NCBI GenBank assembly: GCA_029582265.1
Contig: CM055827.1
Span: forward strand, 6,872,452 to 6,936,451
Length of the DNA: 64,000 bases
Origin: Zoroaster sp. YZ-2022
Taxonomy: Eukaryota; Echinodermata; Asteroidea; Forcipulatida; Zoroasteridae
Reading direction: 5' to 3'
Of this stretch, positions 51,180 to 63,838 are shown in pieces (the first letter of the stretch is position 1; each line of letters opens with the position of its first letter). The notes under the pieces are model-generated. The model worked only from the letters and a program-made list of their open reading frames with translations, made no database searches and had not been told where the DNA came from. The position numbers and the translations under genes are program-made.

Positions 51180-52600
51180 TACCCCATACAGACACATCGC
51201 TTGGTATTAGAACAGATCACTATGCTATTTCAATTACTTTAACATTACAAAATGAATTTACAGAGGACCTAGTCATTGAAAGTTTAATAACTGGTATTTA
51301 GATGAGATTGATTTATGTCATAGGATGCTTGATTTAAAATTATTGGCTCCTTAATTAATTCCGCAACTCGGATCAGATATCCAAGTGAAATGGGAATGGA
51401 TTAAATATAAGACCAGAACTCGGACAATAGAAAACTGCCACGAAAACAAATGTAAATTAAAGAGAGACATGGTCACTGAATTGAATAATAGACTGAATCA
51501 ATTTGAAAAAATGCTTGCAGATAATCCAGACTAAGGTACTTTAAGAGATATTGAAAAGGTTATAGCTTAATATTGAATAATTGGATTCAAAATTGGTTAA
51601 GGTCCGAGAAGGGCGGAAAAGTAATACATAGCATGTCTTGTTATGGAAAACAAAATAGTCCATGCGTCTAGTTATGGATGATGGCATTGAGATTACTAAA
51701 CGATTCGAAATTGTAGAGTCTTCTATTAAACTGACATTAAAATTTACGAGTCTAATGACAACAGGTTCTATAAGTGCACAAAGTATTCATTCTCTCAATG
51801 AATATTTTGTGCACTTAAAGAATCTGAGACATTTCTATTGCCGAGTATTTGTATTTTTCGAATTATACTGGTATTTTTGTGGTCGAGGTTGTGGACATGG
51901 GTCTTAATGAGGGAGGAATGTTCTTTTGACAGAGTCAGGCCGTCATTACTTTAATTGAAAAAGAGAGCAAAGATAAGTGTTGATGGAGACCTATCTTCCT
52001 ATTAAATGTGCATTACACAGTTGTTTCTAAAACTCTAGCGACTCGACTTTGTAAAGTGTTTATCAGCCTCATACATATCAATTAAAGTTAAAGGCACATT
52101 TACTAGTAAATCGGATAGAACCATTTCTGATGATGTTATGGAGGTTACGAATCCCTCGGTATCATGCTATTTCTTCATTTAAAAAAAAAATAAAAGAGCA
52201 AGGTGTTTTGGGTTGTACCCACAACCCAAACACCTAAAACACGTTCGACTGCCTTGAAAGGTAATATTTATTGCCCTAAAATCATTTAAATCGTTTTAAT
52301 TTCGCAATAATTTACAGAAATAAGGGAGTGAGGAATGGATTCATTTTAGCATTATAGGTGCAGTGCTGCAATAAGGGAGGACACAAACATTAAAGGTATA
52401 TATCTTAGTGATGGGGAAATTAAAATGATTCAGTATACAGATGGTGCTGTTGTGTTTTAGCAGATGAACAATCTGAAAATATAAAACAATTCAGCTTCTT
52501 AATCATAAGTTAGTTACAAAAATCTCTGGTTTAAAACAAGTCTCAATCTCTGTGGTCGGGCTCTAAACGATTCAGTGATGATACTCCTTTAATGTTGAAT
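51180..52600 (+). pseudogene. Heavily decayed L1/Tx1-like reverse transcriptase remains
   Basis: Short plus-strand pieces in L1-type order: WEWIKYKTRTRTIENCHENK with KLKRDMVTELNNRLNQFEKM (about 51,390-51,530), VSKTLATRLCKVFISLIHIN (about 52,020-52,085), and GEIKMIQYTDGAVVF (about 52,415-52,460), corresponding to the ISKALANRL, and QFADDT boxes of L1 elements. Many stops and gaps intervene. The catalytic ADD reads TDG. The match is by eye only. Confidence 0.6.
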
Positions 52601-52629
52601 GGCAAAAAAATCAAAACAAAACAAAAACA

Positions 52630-52911
52630 ATGGATTTGTTCTTTTCCTATGATGTAATAGGAAAAGAACATATAAGTCTCAACAATTGTATACTGAGTGC
52701 ACTGAACGGAAATAACCCAGAATGCACCACCATCAGATTACCCGGAGGCGAGGAACGAGAAGTTATACGTACAGCATATATCACGACAGAAAATGACACA
52801 ACAGGAGCAATCACCCACGAGCACAAAATAAAACCCTGCAGAGGGAGTGTACATCTCACAAGATTCACTAACAACACATTCTCAACGCGATACCCGAGCA
52901 GCCATATATGA
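52630..52911 (+). CDS. Unrecognised short open frame, doubtful
   Basis: 93 residues from an ATG (MDLFFSYDVIGKEHISLNNC...), followed by more GC-rich sequence to about 53,050. Base composition is richer in GC than the surroundings, and the residue mix looks protein-like (for example TTIRLPGGEEREVIRTAYIT), but no family is recognised. It might be part of the neighbouring dead LINE or an exon of an unknown gene. Confidence 0.25.
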   Translation: MDLFFSYDVIGKEHISLNNCILSALNGNNPECTTIRLPGGEEREVIRTAYITTENDTTGAITHEHKIKPCRGSVHLTRFTNNTFSTRYPSSHI

Positions 52912-54229
52912 CAGACGCAAGGTCCTATCCTCACCCTCGAAAAGCCCCAATCCTCCGATGAACACGCAGCAGATCCCACCGATGATTCCCTCGTTTACTT
53001 GGCCAATGGAGGAGGAGGCCGGTACATGCCTTTCGCGTTAACACTGTGATGATGCTGCAAGTATTGATCCATGGAGAAGCTGCGGGAGTTATGCTAAATT
53101 TATATTTGCCAAGTCGGCATTAAAGCAGCATTCAACTTTTTTTTTAAAATGTTATAAAGGAAATTATCACTGTCGTTTTGAAGAAAAATATAAGTATTTT
53201 TTAGTAATATATTGAATAGAACATGGTACTTACATTGCAGCCGTATCTACATGCAACAACAAACAAAAGAGAAAAGCTATATATTTCTCCATTATCGTGT
53301 TTCACTAATTATACTTTTGTAATCAGATGGTTGTCTCAGGAGCACTAGATGAATGGCGTGGTGGAAAAGAAAAGAATGTAAATGTTTATATTCTATTTTT
53401 AAACTACATAAATGGTTTCCGGTTAAGGACTATGTGAAACCAAAATTAATACATGTATCGAAAATGACAGACTTCAAGGCGTACATGGGAATCCAGGCAC
53501 CACTGTGCGTATTTTTGCATTTTTTGTTGTTTTTCTGCGAGTGATTCCATGGTCAGTGCAGAACCGCACTGTAAAACAAATCATGTAAATTTACAGTAAA
53601 TTGTATGCAACTCTATTTCCAAAAAGCAATTTGTCGCATTACAATTTTACATAACAAGTGTGTGTTAAACTATGATTTATACGGAAGCGTTAAAGGGGCC
53701 ACCAAACCAAAAAAAAATTCAGTTACCAGTATCTCGCCCGCGGCGAGTTACTAACCAAATCATGACAGTAATGGGTAAACCGTTCAGACGTGTAGTTTGA
53801 GGTGTTTCGTCGATCGTCGCGGTTACATTTTTACGATGAGCTATAGAGGGCGCAAACTTAAAATGGCTTTGCAGCCCATGAGTATGCTCGATTTTGGCGA
53901 TTACAGAAAACGAATTTGACTAATGACTTTGGACTATGACTTGACTATGACTTTATATACCTTCTCTTGACAAATGCACCGATACCAAAGAGAATCACAT
54001 CTGTCAATCCAGACTGGCCCAGGTTTGATATATTTAACCGCTAACAGATAACTCAGTGCTTTAGCGAATAAGTCATTTCAGATTTTGAAAGGATGACATT
54101 TTACCGGCTAAGGAGACGACATTTAGGCCTGCGGACTTACAGAAACCATAACTTTAATTTGAACGGGTCCACTTGCAGTAGCTTTGTAGATGCTATTTGG
54201 TCCTCAGGAGATTCCGCTTACCCAAACGC

Positions 54230-55010
54230 TCATATCGGACTTGGAAGAGTTTCAGAGACCGAAATCCAATCTCTTTCACTCGTTATCAATGAGGACCGTT
54301 GAAGTTTTGTATAATTATTTTGCATCATCATCGCTTTCTCATGATCCCTTGATAAACCATAGCTAGATCCTGCACAACCGGGCAAGTTTATGCAGATGTT
54401 ATTCATGACAAATGGGCGCCTTTGCAGAATTTAACTTTGGATTCGTGGATGGGACAGTTCCGTCCAATTGTGTAGCCAACTCATCATCAGCGAGTGTGTT
54501 ATAACGGACACAAAAGGATAAGCATGCCTTAAGAATTCCAGTCAGGTGGTGATACCTTGTGGGTTGATTGCTCATCTTTACGGCCCAGTAGAAGGTCGAA
54601 GACATGATAGTGCTCTCCTTCGCATGAGTGGACTGCTGCAAGAATTTGAGGCAAGAGATCTGACTGATAGGGAAATGACCCTTGCTCTACGCGCTTTATG
54701 GGGACCCTGCTTATCCAATGACGTTATATCTACTAGGCCATTCAAAGGGCAAACCTGAGGGCTGAGCAACAAGAATTCAACTCAAGAATGTCATCAGTTA
54801 CGAGAATGTGTGGAAGTGGGTATTCGGGAAGAATGATAAAAAGTGTTTGCCTTCACTTGACTTTCGCAAGAACCTGAAAGTACTGTTATCCCCAGTAGCA
54901 AGTAAACTACCAGATTGGCGGGCCCCTCACTAACTGCCATACTTGTCATCTATGAAAATCAGACAAGCAGTTACTTCCTGGCTGGACCCGGCACTCTCCT
55001 TGAAGAACTA
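54230..55010 (+). pseudogene. DDE_Tnp_4-type transposase remnant
   Basis: Pieces in three frames follow the family order: FGFVDGTVPSNC (first catalytic Asp), GLIAHLYGPVEGRRHDSALL (second Asp), YALYGDPAYPMTLYLLG, then ENVWKWVFGK and LDFRKNLKVLLSP near the third acidic residue. Stops and frameshifts separate them. Nuclease of the PIF/Harbinger type, certainly inactive. Confidence 0.85.
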
Positions 55011-57304
55011 TTTAGCTGATGATTCCATCATTAAGTCTGCGTTACGAGCCCCTGAATTATGAATCCTACGTCAAGGATTGTATCTGCTAAGAATTTAGTG
55101 ATTTTTGGAATGTTGTCCAGGCTTTCAATAACTAAGTTATATTTATTATGATCCACGAGATTAAAAAAAGAAAACAAAAGTATAGTTTAGAATAAAAAAT
55201 TGTCAGGTCTTTGATCAGTCAAGCAAGTTTAACAGTAGTCTTTGTTTTCTGTTGCTGTGCACTTTCTTAAATTTATTTATTTTTATTTTATTTTTCTTTA
55301 CTGTAAAGGCCTATATAAATTTGTTTCCTGTGCCCAATTTCATGTTCTGTAAGAAAAACAAAATAAAAATGTTCCCCTGGTTAAAAGGAACTTAACACTG
55401 ATTTCCTGTTCCATGTTGGTAGCTCTCATTGAGCAGGAAAGACGATTGTTACAATGAGGAATTGCAAGAAATTGGGGCAATGCTTCCCTTACACCCACGC
55501 TTTGAAGGAACAACCTTATAATTCATATTGACAAAATGAAGCTAGCTTTGTGAGATATTTATAAACATTGATTTTAATCACAGCAACAACAAATACAGAA
55601 TTACATAACGGGGATTGATTACTCAAGCAATAATTACAAACCCTATGAAAATATAAAAACCTTTGCTGAGAAATAATAAAATTAAACGGATAGCGTGAAC
55701 CACAAGACAAATTTTTTGGACCCCCGAAAACATGATTGTGTTTTTAGTGTTCCACAGATGACCATATTTGGACCCGGTTATGTAATAGGAGTACCACGTT
55801 AGCCAGACCATCGTCACAGTGCAAGTTATAAACGACGGTTTTGCATTGGCATGGCCGCGCAGCCTCAACTGGTCCAATTATGCGCTTCAGATTTGTTGAG
55901 GCCGCGTGTATTGTGCCACCTTTCTGGCAACATGCATCTTTTTGAATTCCGCTTTGTGACGACAGTCTGGCTTTTGATGGAACCCTACTACGTCACAGAG
56001 TCCCAAGATGGCGGCGGCACCCGTTGAACATTAAGTAATCATTTTTTGGTCAAAAAGCCAATAAAGAAAAAGCAATTAACAGGAAAATGTATCACATAAT
56101 GTCAATACGTAAAAATGTTGTCTCAGGGTTTATTAACCCTTTACCAAAATGGGTATAGTCTTTAAAATGTTAAATAAATAAATGAATAAAATCAAATGAA
56201 ATACATCAAACTTTAAAACAATAATTTAACTGGAAGAAACTTGGACAAGGGATCTACTATACATGTAAAAGACGAGAAGTAACAAAGATCTGCACGTCAT
56301 TGCACATAAAAATGATATATAAATGATATGAAATTTATGATAAAAAACAAGACAGTGTAGTAAAACACAAAACCTGTACACCAAGGGACAAAAGGGGATA
56401 CAAAGCATTAATTTTTTAATTTTAAGTTTTAAATTTTAAAGTGGTACATACACAATGTAAATCTGAAAAGACCTTATAATACCTTATACATAAATTCTGA
56501 CTAAATAGTCTTATGATGTATACCATCTCTACTATTGCATCGTGTGAACCTGTAAAGACTGTGTGCCTAGACTGTAAAGACTGTGTACTATTCCTTAGAA
56601 ACCAATAAACTACCAGTACGTCCATACCACATCAAATTCCTGGCAATGTGAATTGTTGTCATGTTACCTCAACTTACCTGTGGAACCTGTGTTTGGTTTA
56701 ATATATTGTAAGCAGGTCTTCTAAAAAATATGCAAAAGAATCTTTTATAAAATGGTTCAGGTGTTATAAAACAAATATCGACTTTTTAAACTCATGACAG
56801 GCCCTTTGGCTATCTCTGAGTGTTCTTTTTACATGAGGCAAAGCAGTGAAAAACAGTCAAACTTGAAGTTAAGTATCCACTCTCCCACATGTGTTTTTAC
56901 ATTTAGTCATTTGTGTTTATGTTGGAGCCTAAAATTTGCTCAACATTCTGTAAGTATCTAGGAATGTTTACAATGTAATATTAAAAATTTCTACTTCTAA
57001 CCCACACTTTGAGCTTAATTGAACTCTGGACTTGAAACATATCACAAAATGACAAATTAAAAATGCATCCGTCCATGTGTAGATGTTGCTGAAATCCTGA
57101 CAAAACAATGAAATGCAGTGAATAAATTGCAAAACTTGAAAACGTTAACACGGTTTGTCAAAATCAACGAGGGAAGATATTGCCAGAGGAATCAAATCAT
57201 GAGAATTCTATGATCCACCAACATGTGTTAGTTTCACAAACCGTATTCATAGCAGTGCAGTTCCCTTAAAATATGTTTAACCTTACTTTTTTATTAGGGT
57301 CATC

Positions 57305-58440
57305 ATCATTTTCATCATTTCATTGTCTTTTCAACCTTGCTTCTCTTTTCTTTTTCCAAATAAAACTTTTCACGCTCAAATTCCAGTTTGTCTTCAAGGT
57401 ACTTGACATATAAGTCTAAGCCTGTACTTCGGCGTTTCCTTTGTGGTGGTGTCAGCTCTGTGTCTGAAATAATGATCAGTTTAAAAAAACCAACGATCAA
57501 CAAAATGAAAGCACTTACAAGGAAATGATTTTCAAATTAAATCTTAAAACTCTAAAGGGTAAGTGCTTGGGTGAGAAAAAGTCCCCTTCTCTTTAGAATT
57601 TGTTGTGGTTAAAAAACCGGGGACCAGATAGAAAACGACACTGGCAACAGTGGATGACTTTCAAAATCAAATCTATGACCTAAGAAAAGTTAACCTTTTC
57701 TGTCACCATTTTGGGCCTTTCTTGGCAGAAACCAGGATTCCATTTGCTGCTGCTCTAATGGCTAGCCCCTGCATCTCTTTTTCATCCGTCTCACACTTTT
57801 GTTGTCCTCTTCCTGTTTTCTCTCCTCATCCAAGTCAGCAAGTTCTGTTAGAAGCTGGATCCGCTCATCATACTCCTCGTCTGTACCGGAGCTGAAAGGG
57901 AAATATGGTGAAGAAAGATTAGAATTTCATGTGCTATCCCTCTGTGGCTACAATGAATTACACAAGTGTGAGAACAAGGCATTAAAAAATAAATTCTCAT
58001 AAGAATATTTACAAACCAATATATTAAATTTTCACCATGTTATTATGTTTGGAATTCGATCTAAACTGAAAAAATGGTGAATGTATGAATATATTAAAAA
58101 AATCCTGTCAGAGTAATCTGAATTCCATCTCAAAATGTGCTATAGAAAAATTTTAAATTTATCATTTTCATATCCTCTTTGAAATTTTTCCTAAATTTTT
58201 ATATGGTGATTTGTAATGCGATGTAAATATATTTTTCTGTTAAAAATTACTTACGCCCTTAAAGAACTCATATTCATTACTTTGGTGAGCATCCTGAAGG
58301 TGTCGAAAGCGATCTTTGCATGCCCCTGTGTCACATAAATGTTCTTAGCCTTGATGGCATCATTCATGTTAGTAAGTTGATTCCTCCCATGCTATTTTTG
58401 AAATTCCTTGGCCTCGAATTTGAAATCGCTTAAACTTCCC
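57305..58440 (-). pseudogene. Myb/SANT-like accessory protein remnant of the transposon
   Basis: Minus-strand pieces: ACKDRFRHLQDAHQSNEYEF (about 58,330-58,265, SANT-like helix), SSGTDEEYDERIQLLTELAD with LDEERKQEEDNK (about 57,890-57,800), and RRSTGLDLYVKYLEDKLEFE with REKFYLEKEKRSKVEK (about 57,425-57,320), a charged coiled coil. DNA-binding partners of PIF/Harbinger transposases have this arrangement. Frame breaks are present. Confidence 0.65.
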
Positions 58441-58916
58441 TCAGAAGGCCAGGGTAAAATCTAACGATTTTCTTTGCCATTCTGGAAATGAAAGATGAAA
58501 CCCTTATTAAATGCACTGACTAAATATGGGATGGGGGGAATCGAAATAGTAACTCGCCGCGGCGATAGTGTAACCTCGCCGCGGTGAGATAGTATCTCGC
58601 CGCGGCGAGATAGTAACTCTTGAATTTTTGGGGGCCAGGCCCTTTAACAGCTTCCAGATTTATTATTGCTTTAAACGCTTAAATTGAAACTGTAGTACGC
58701 TTCCATATTTGTTTGTTTTACCTTATTCTGATTCTCTTTTGCCCGCAAAACATGTCCAAACAAATATGGAAACATACTGCAGTTTCATTATTAAGCTGCT
58801 TACAGAAATTGTGTAAATCAGTTTAACACACTTGTTATGTAAAATTAGAAGATAGCAAATTGTTGTGGAAAGAGGTTGCGTACATTTTGCTGTAAATTTA
58901 CATGTTTTTACAGGTG

Positions 58917-60165
58917 GGGCTTCACGAAGAAAATGCGACACACAAGCGATTGGAAAAACCATCTTATCGTATTTGTGTAAGCGAATCATAAATCAAAGGA
59001 TAGAAGAGATTCTAGAATCTAACATCCAACATCAAACGATTAGTGTCCGTGTCCCATTTTCCTATTTGTTGTTCGTCTGTAGGTCTATGTATTTTGCTAT
59101 AGCTTGGATGTCTCTTGTAAATTCAACGTTGATTGCCAAGCCCAAATATCGTTACCAGTAAAGTCCTTGGATTCAGTGTTACAGTGTTTTGTGCTATATG
59201 GAGATTTCGGGGCAATAATCTTCCTCAAAAAGCAATAAATTTCTCAATTTATTTATTTTTATATTTCGATTTTGATCTGCACCATGAACCCAATTTGCTT
59301 TAAATATTAGTTACATTTGCACATTTCTGCATATTATGTGTTTTCTTCTTTTATGCAATTTTATTTGTTGATTTATTATCTATTCAGATAAATTGCTTAA
59401 CGTATTGAAGCAGCATATTGTAGAAATCACTGAATGTGAAGGGTGAAAGACCATGGCACACAAAAATGTAATGGCACACAGCTTGATGGTTAAGTGTTTT
59501 TGATAGTACACTCATGTTGGACTGTGATTGTAAAATACATCAAGGTAAATTTGCCATGTACTCAACTGATTGGACAAATTTCTCGCAATATTTTTTGACC
59601 TCAACATTTTTGTGTAATCCTTTCCAGTCTGCTTTTGCCTGTACTGTGTGCATATGAAAACAATTGTGATAGTGCTGTTTTATGCATGATATTGTATGAT
59701 TTGTAATATTAATAAAATAAATATTATAAATGAGTATAAATCAATGAAATTACTGCTTCATGAGTCCATTCACTCCTTAATAAGTCCCTCTTATTAGTAC
59801 TAAATCCTCTTAGGTTTACGCCGTGTGTTTCGTTTTGGTACGTACTTATATCATTTGTAAGTGTTGCAAAATTAGCAGTCTGAAATAACTTGTAAATAAA
59901 AGTGCTTATTCCATTTAATAAGCAAACGTTCTTCATAAGAACATGTTCTTATTATTAAAAAATGTTTAGAAACTTTCGACACATTTTACTGTTCAGCTAT
60001 TTGTGCAAAACAATTTTGACTATCGTGCAAACGCTCGCATGTCTTTAATTGCAGCATATATAGTGCTACATATTTTGAGCTGGAAAAACAGGATGTAGTA
60101 GGAAATACTAAACCAATTTTATAGGGTACAATTAACAAAAAAATTGTTTTGTAGCCTCCTTAAAA
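58917..60165. other. Non-coding stretch, nothing recognised
   Basis: AT-rich sequence with only short open frames and no familiar motif. Confidence 0.5.
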
Positions 60166-60405
60166 ACTGTCAAGTTGTCCTGATCCTCTCAACTGAGTGT
60201 GCATTAAAAGAATAGTGAACTTGCCCCAAAACCAACTCCAACTCGTCCCATAACAACTTGACAAAACTAGCTTGACTACACATTGAAAGAATAGTGCAAT
60301 CCCGCCCCAATACCAGCTCGTCCCAGTTTGACTCAACCCACACATTTAAAGTTAGTATGCTCGCCCCAAAACCAGCTCGTCTTATTCAACTTGACAAAAA
60401 CTAAA
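60166..60405. repeat. Imperfect tandem repeat, about 80-bp unit, three copies
   Basis: Shared blocks in order: aacttgac-aaa, cacattgaaagaatagtg, gccccaaaaccagctcgtcc. The copies differ by indels. Confidence 0.75.
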
Positions 60406-63040
60406 TGATTTGGGTCGAGTTATTTTTGGTGCGATTTGATGGTAACGGGGATGACCGCGAACGAATTGGTTACGCGGCGAGAATCATATGGAATCGTTTG
60501 TCTCATTAAGTCGATAGACGGCGCTGTTCGCGGATAAGCGCTCACTATGGAAACACAGATTGAGCCAATCACAAATGAGTTCTACCACACCGCGCGTCCT
60601 GCATTGCCAGCGGTCTCCATGAGTTTGTGCATGGTTGTCTCTGCTTCACTGTTGGCGGCGCCTTACGCGAGACGTGTTTCAACTCAATATGCCGTTCACA
60701 GTGAGTGCGCGCTTGCACTATACATAGTGACACTTACGTGTATGTACATGTACTGCAACAGATTCTCACCGCTAATTAAATCGCCCGCGACACGCCCATC
60801 GCCCAATCACGACTACTGTGCTATGGTAAACGCGTGTAAACGTTCGCATATGTATGGATATTAGGGAGCCACTTTCGCCGCTATTATTTTAAAAAATACC
60901 GCTGTCTTCTCCTTTTACTTTCGGAATTTAATAGCACAGGGTTTATATTTTCTATTTTTTCAACTCACTATGTTCAGAAAGATTATGAAGCTGGATTCTC
61001 CAAATTGACAAAACCTCTACTCACAGAAAAAACCGCTGAAAAGAACGTCAATTTATTTAATTTCCTTCGATTGACAATATTGATAGGCAAAACAGATTAA
61101 ACAACACAAATTATGTTCATTTTGACTGAATAAACCACCGTTTATAAGTTGTTTATTTCAAAAATAATGCTTTTATAATGTTCCCTGATGTTTCGTTAAC
61201 GTTCAAATATGCAGTTATTTCTTGATCATGCACAAGTTTGGTAATTACTGGAGTAAACAAATTTCATCAAACGCACGGCATTAACTTTATTTTACGTTGC
61301 ACGAATGGGTTTGTAACAGCTGTGCAGAGCGAAGGTTCGTTTTAGGAGGAAGTTGTTTAAAGTTGAAACAAATGTGTTAATTGTTATCACTTCTATACTC
61401 TGTATATTTTTGATACTTATAGCCATTTTTAAACGGGGACCATTCTGCCTCGAAGGTGGCTGTGTAGCTAATTCGTATAGTTTGCGCGCTATTTTAGTTT
61501 GTTAGTAGTAGAGATTTGATTTCAAGTCTGAGATCGCGGTTATTTTTTTTTCTACCAGCACATCAGCCACGCAAAACGCTGCTTACCCTACTGGCTACTT
61601 TGCTGCCCTAACTCTCATGATCTCAGACTTGACCCTCTTGTGTTTGTGGGATACCATGTATTCATAGCTAGTTCACATAATAATATGGATGCTAGAGAGA
61701 TGGACAATCAGGAGGCCAATAAAAACCTTGTAGGCAGCGTCTATTACTAACAGGTTACACTCATTAAAAAAAATTCTGTAATATCTATTCGATATTAAAT
61801 TTGTATAGTGCTTGGTACGTAAATAAGTATTTAAAATGATAGGTAAATTTAATGAGATCTTAGAGTTGAAAAAAGTGTCAAAATAAAACACATAATTCCT
61901 TTTCTACAAAAAAAACGTCTTCCTGCCAGTTTAAATGGAATCGTTGAGTACACCTCCTCCAACTGCATGTAGAAGGTTTAGTTTGAATATTCATGTTATG
62001 GAAGGCTTTTCCCAACCAATCAGATTGTTCCATCCACTTTTGGACTACCCTGCAATAGGGTATGTACAAAACCGGACGAACAATATTCCCAAGTCTCAGA
62101 TCGAAGGTTAATGTCGGAGGTTACCGCGAGGGCGCTATTTAATGCGATACTGTATTGGCTTCAGAGGCAGACAAAAACCACGATCACAAACTTGGAACCA
62201 AGTCTATTGCAAGCAGCACGCTAGTTCGGGCGCTTTATGGTTGCGGTGTTGTTTTTTAATGCGCCAGGCGCCAGTTTCAGTGCTTTTAAGCGCGGCGCAG
62301 GTGTGCGGTCACGTGTTTAGCGGAAAGGGCGCGCAGCGCGAATATTAAAATTACTTTCATTTGCAGCTTGGGTCCGCCAAAGACGGTCGTGCTTTGCACT
62401 AGTTAAAAGCAAGGTTCCACGAATTCCCAGTTGTAGGAGCTGTGAAGTCGGGAGGCGCCACTTTAATAGCGGTGTGTAAACCATTGGTCGGAAGCGGCGG
62501 CCGGAGGAAACTGTTTGTCTCAGGGCGCAGATTACTTAAGTGAGTTATTTCAAACAATCTGAATTATTGCATTGTATTTTGGCAGCGTATAACCCCTCCG
62601 ACAGAGAGAGGTCTAATTCAATATTCAGCACTCAGTATAGGCTATATATGTCACTGTGAGTGTATAAATTATTAAACCAGTACGTTCATTTATTTTATTG
62701 TTCACATATTGTTTCCTGATTTCATTTATTTTAGTTGTCTTTGTCTCATTTAGTAATCTTCCATAAATTAGGGTATATTTTCCTAAAATGAATGTCCCTC
62801 ATTGAAACTATATTCAGCTGCCTGAATATGCTTGCTTTAAGAGCGGGAAGGCTTAGCAAACCACTTCGGAAGCGACAACTCCCTAGAAAGATGACGGAGG
62901 TGGAAATAACTACTCTTTGCTAGATGCCTGCCGTTGCAAGTAATGTTTCTTTATAATTAGTTGTTGATCTACATGTAGTATTTCACATATAGTGACTTCG
63001 TCGTTAAGGAAAGCACCTCAGTCCGAAAAGTGAAACCAAA
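60406..63040. other. Long gene-poor stretch with CpG-rich parts
   Basis: CpG-rich islands at about 60,450-60,850 and 62,110-62,540 (for example gcgcgcagcgcg and ggcggccgg) stand out from AT-rich surroundings and could be promoter regions. A snap-back pair tcaagtctgagatc / gatctcagacttga spans 61,526-61,634. No exon could be recognised. Confidence 0.45.
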
Positions 63041-63149
63041 AGATGTTAATTCGCACAGTCGGAGTCATCAGTTTAAGCTCAAATCCAGAATTAAGGACCA
63101 AGCTCATGGTGTTGAAATTTTTTAGAACTGCATTGTTATGCGGATCACA

Positions 63150-63530
63150 ACCTTCTTGTGAAAAACAAAGTCACCGAAGAATTAAAACATTTACTGTCAT
63201 TGATGACACAAACGAATACAAGATATCAAATTTCAAACGGTCAGAAAATTCTCTTCAGCAAACTAATCTTTGCTGTTCTTGTAAAGGACACATATAACGT
63301 GTCAGATGAAGCATTTAATGCACTCGCAGCCCAATTTGCCCAAGTTGTACTTCAGAAAAGCAGTGTAAACAAATTCAAGGGAATTTGATCAGAGAAAACT
63401 CCATCAGAAAATGCCTCGTGTGCAGAGAAATTTGAGAGAACTTCTGGAGTATAGAATACAAGATTTAGCTAGTTTGGGCAGAGCTGACGCAGACCATAGT
63501 GACATCCATGTAAGACTGGCAGCGGACATC
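63150..63530 (+). pseudogene. Frameshifted coding fragment of unknown family
   Basis: VKNKVTEELKHLLSLMTQTN continues through FSKLIFAVLVKDTYNVSDEA and FNALAAQFAQVVLQ to a stop near 63,387. A shifted frame then gives KMPRVQRNLRELLEYRIQDL and HVRLAADIH, cut off by a SINE at 63,536. The DTYNVSDEAFNALA segment resembles repeated 'unknown' proteins of invertebrate genomes, probably transposon-borne; I cannot name the family. Confidence 0.4.
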
Positions 63531-63535
63531 CACAA

Positions 63536-63838
63536 TTGTAATAATAACAACAATGTTCCATTCTTATATAGCGCATATCACATAATGTCCCAATGCGCTT
63601 ATTATCATTAACCCAGGTCACTGGGCCAATATCATTCCTATAATCTTTCTCAGCTCCCCGGGGGAGCATAGAGCCAATGTGCAACGTTTTGGCGCTACAG
63701 GGCTAATCAAACACAATAACCATCTCTTACCCCTCACAGGTACCCATTTATACACCTGGGTGAAGAAACACAAGTACTGACGGTCGTCGCCAGGTTTTGA
63801 ACCCACATTCTGATGACAGGAACATTTGACACATGACA
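63536..63838 (-). repeat. tRNA-derived SINE, copy 5
   Basis: The tail gtaataataacaacaat then cttatatagcgc starts the repeat on the left. The body shares cattcctataat-tttctcagctcccc and atcaaacacaataaccatct with copies 1 and 2. The tRNA head end is incomplete (gggttcaaaacc-type B box near 63,795). Confidence 0.75.

Larger units (their letters stand above)
53690..58647. mobile_element. PIF/Harbinger-like DNA transposon, decayed, about 5 kb
   Basis: Starts TTAAAGGGGCCACC and ends GGCCAGGCCCTTTAA. Imperfect inverted repeats of about 35 bp include aaaaattc and gtta-c blocks, and clusters of ctcgccgcggcgag sit near both ends (53,735 and 58,555-58,610). It holds a plus-strand transposase remnant and a minus-strand Myb/SANT-type remnant that converge, the two-gene layout of PIF/Harbinger elements. 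TTAA or TTA flanks are compatible with the TWA target preference of the group. Confidence 0.8.
53567..58916. mobile_element. Large foldback element with about 110-bp arms, split by a Harbinger-like transposon
   Basis: The left arm (53,567-53,690) contains catgtaaatttacag, tgcaactctatttcc and attttacataacaagtgtgt. The right arm (about 58,800-58,916) carries their complements in reverse order: acacacttgttatgtaaaat, ggaaagaggttgcgta, ctgtaaatttacatg. Another inverted pair, ttgaaactgtagtacgcttc and its partner, lies at 58,683-58,800. The insert between the arms is the transposon at 53,690-58,647. Confidence 0.75.
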
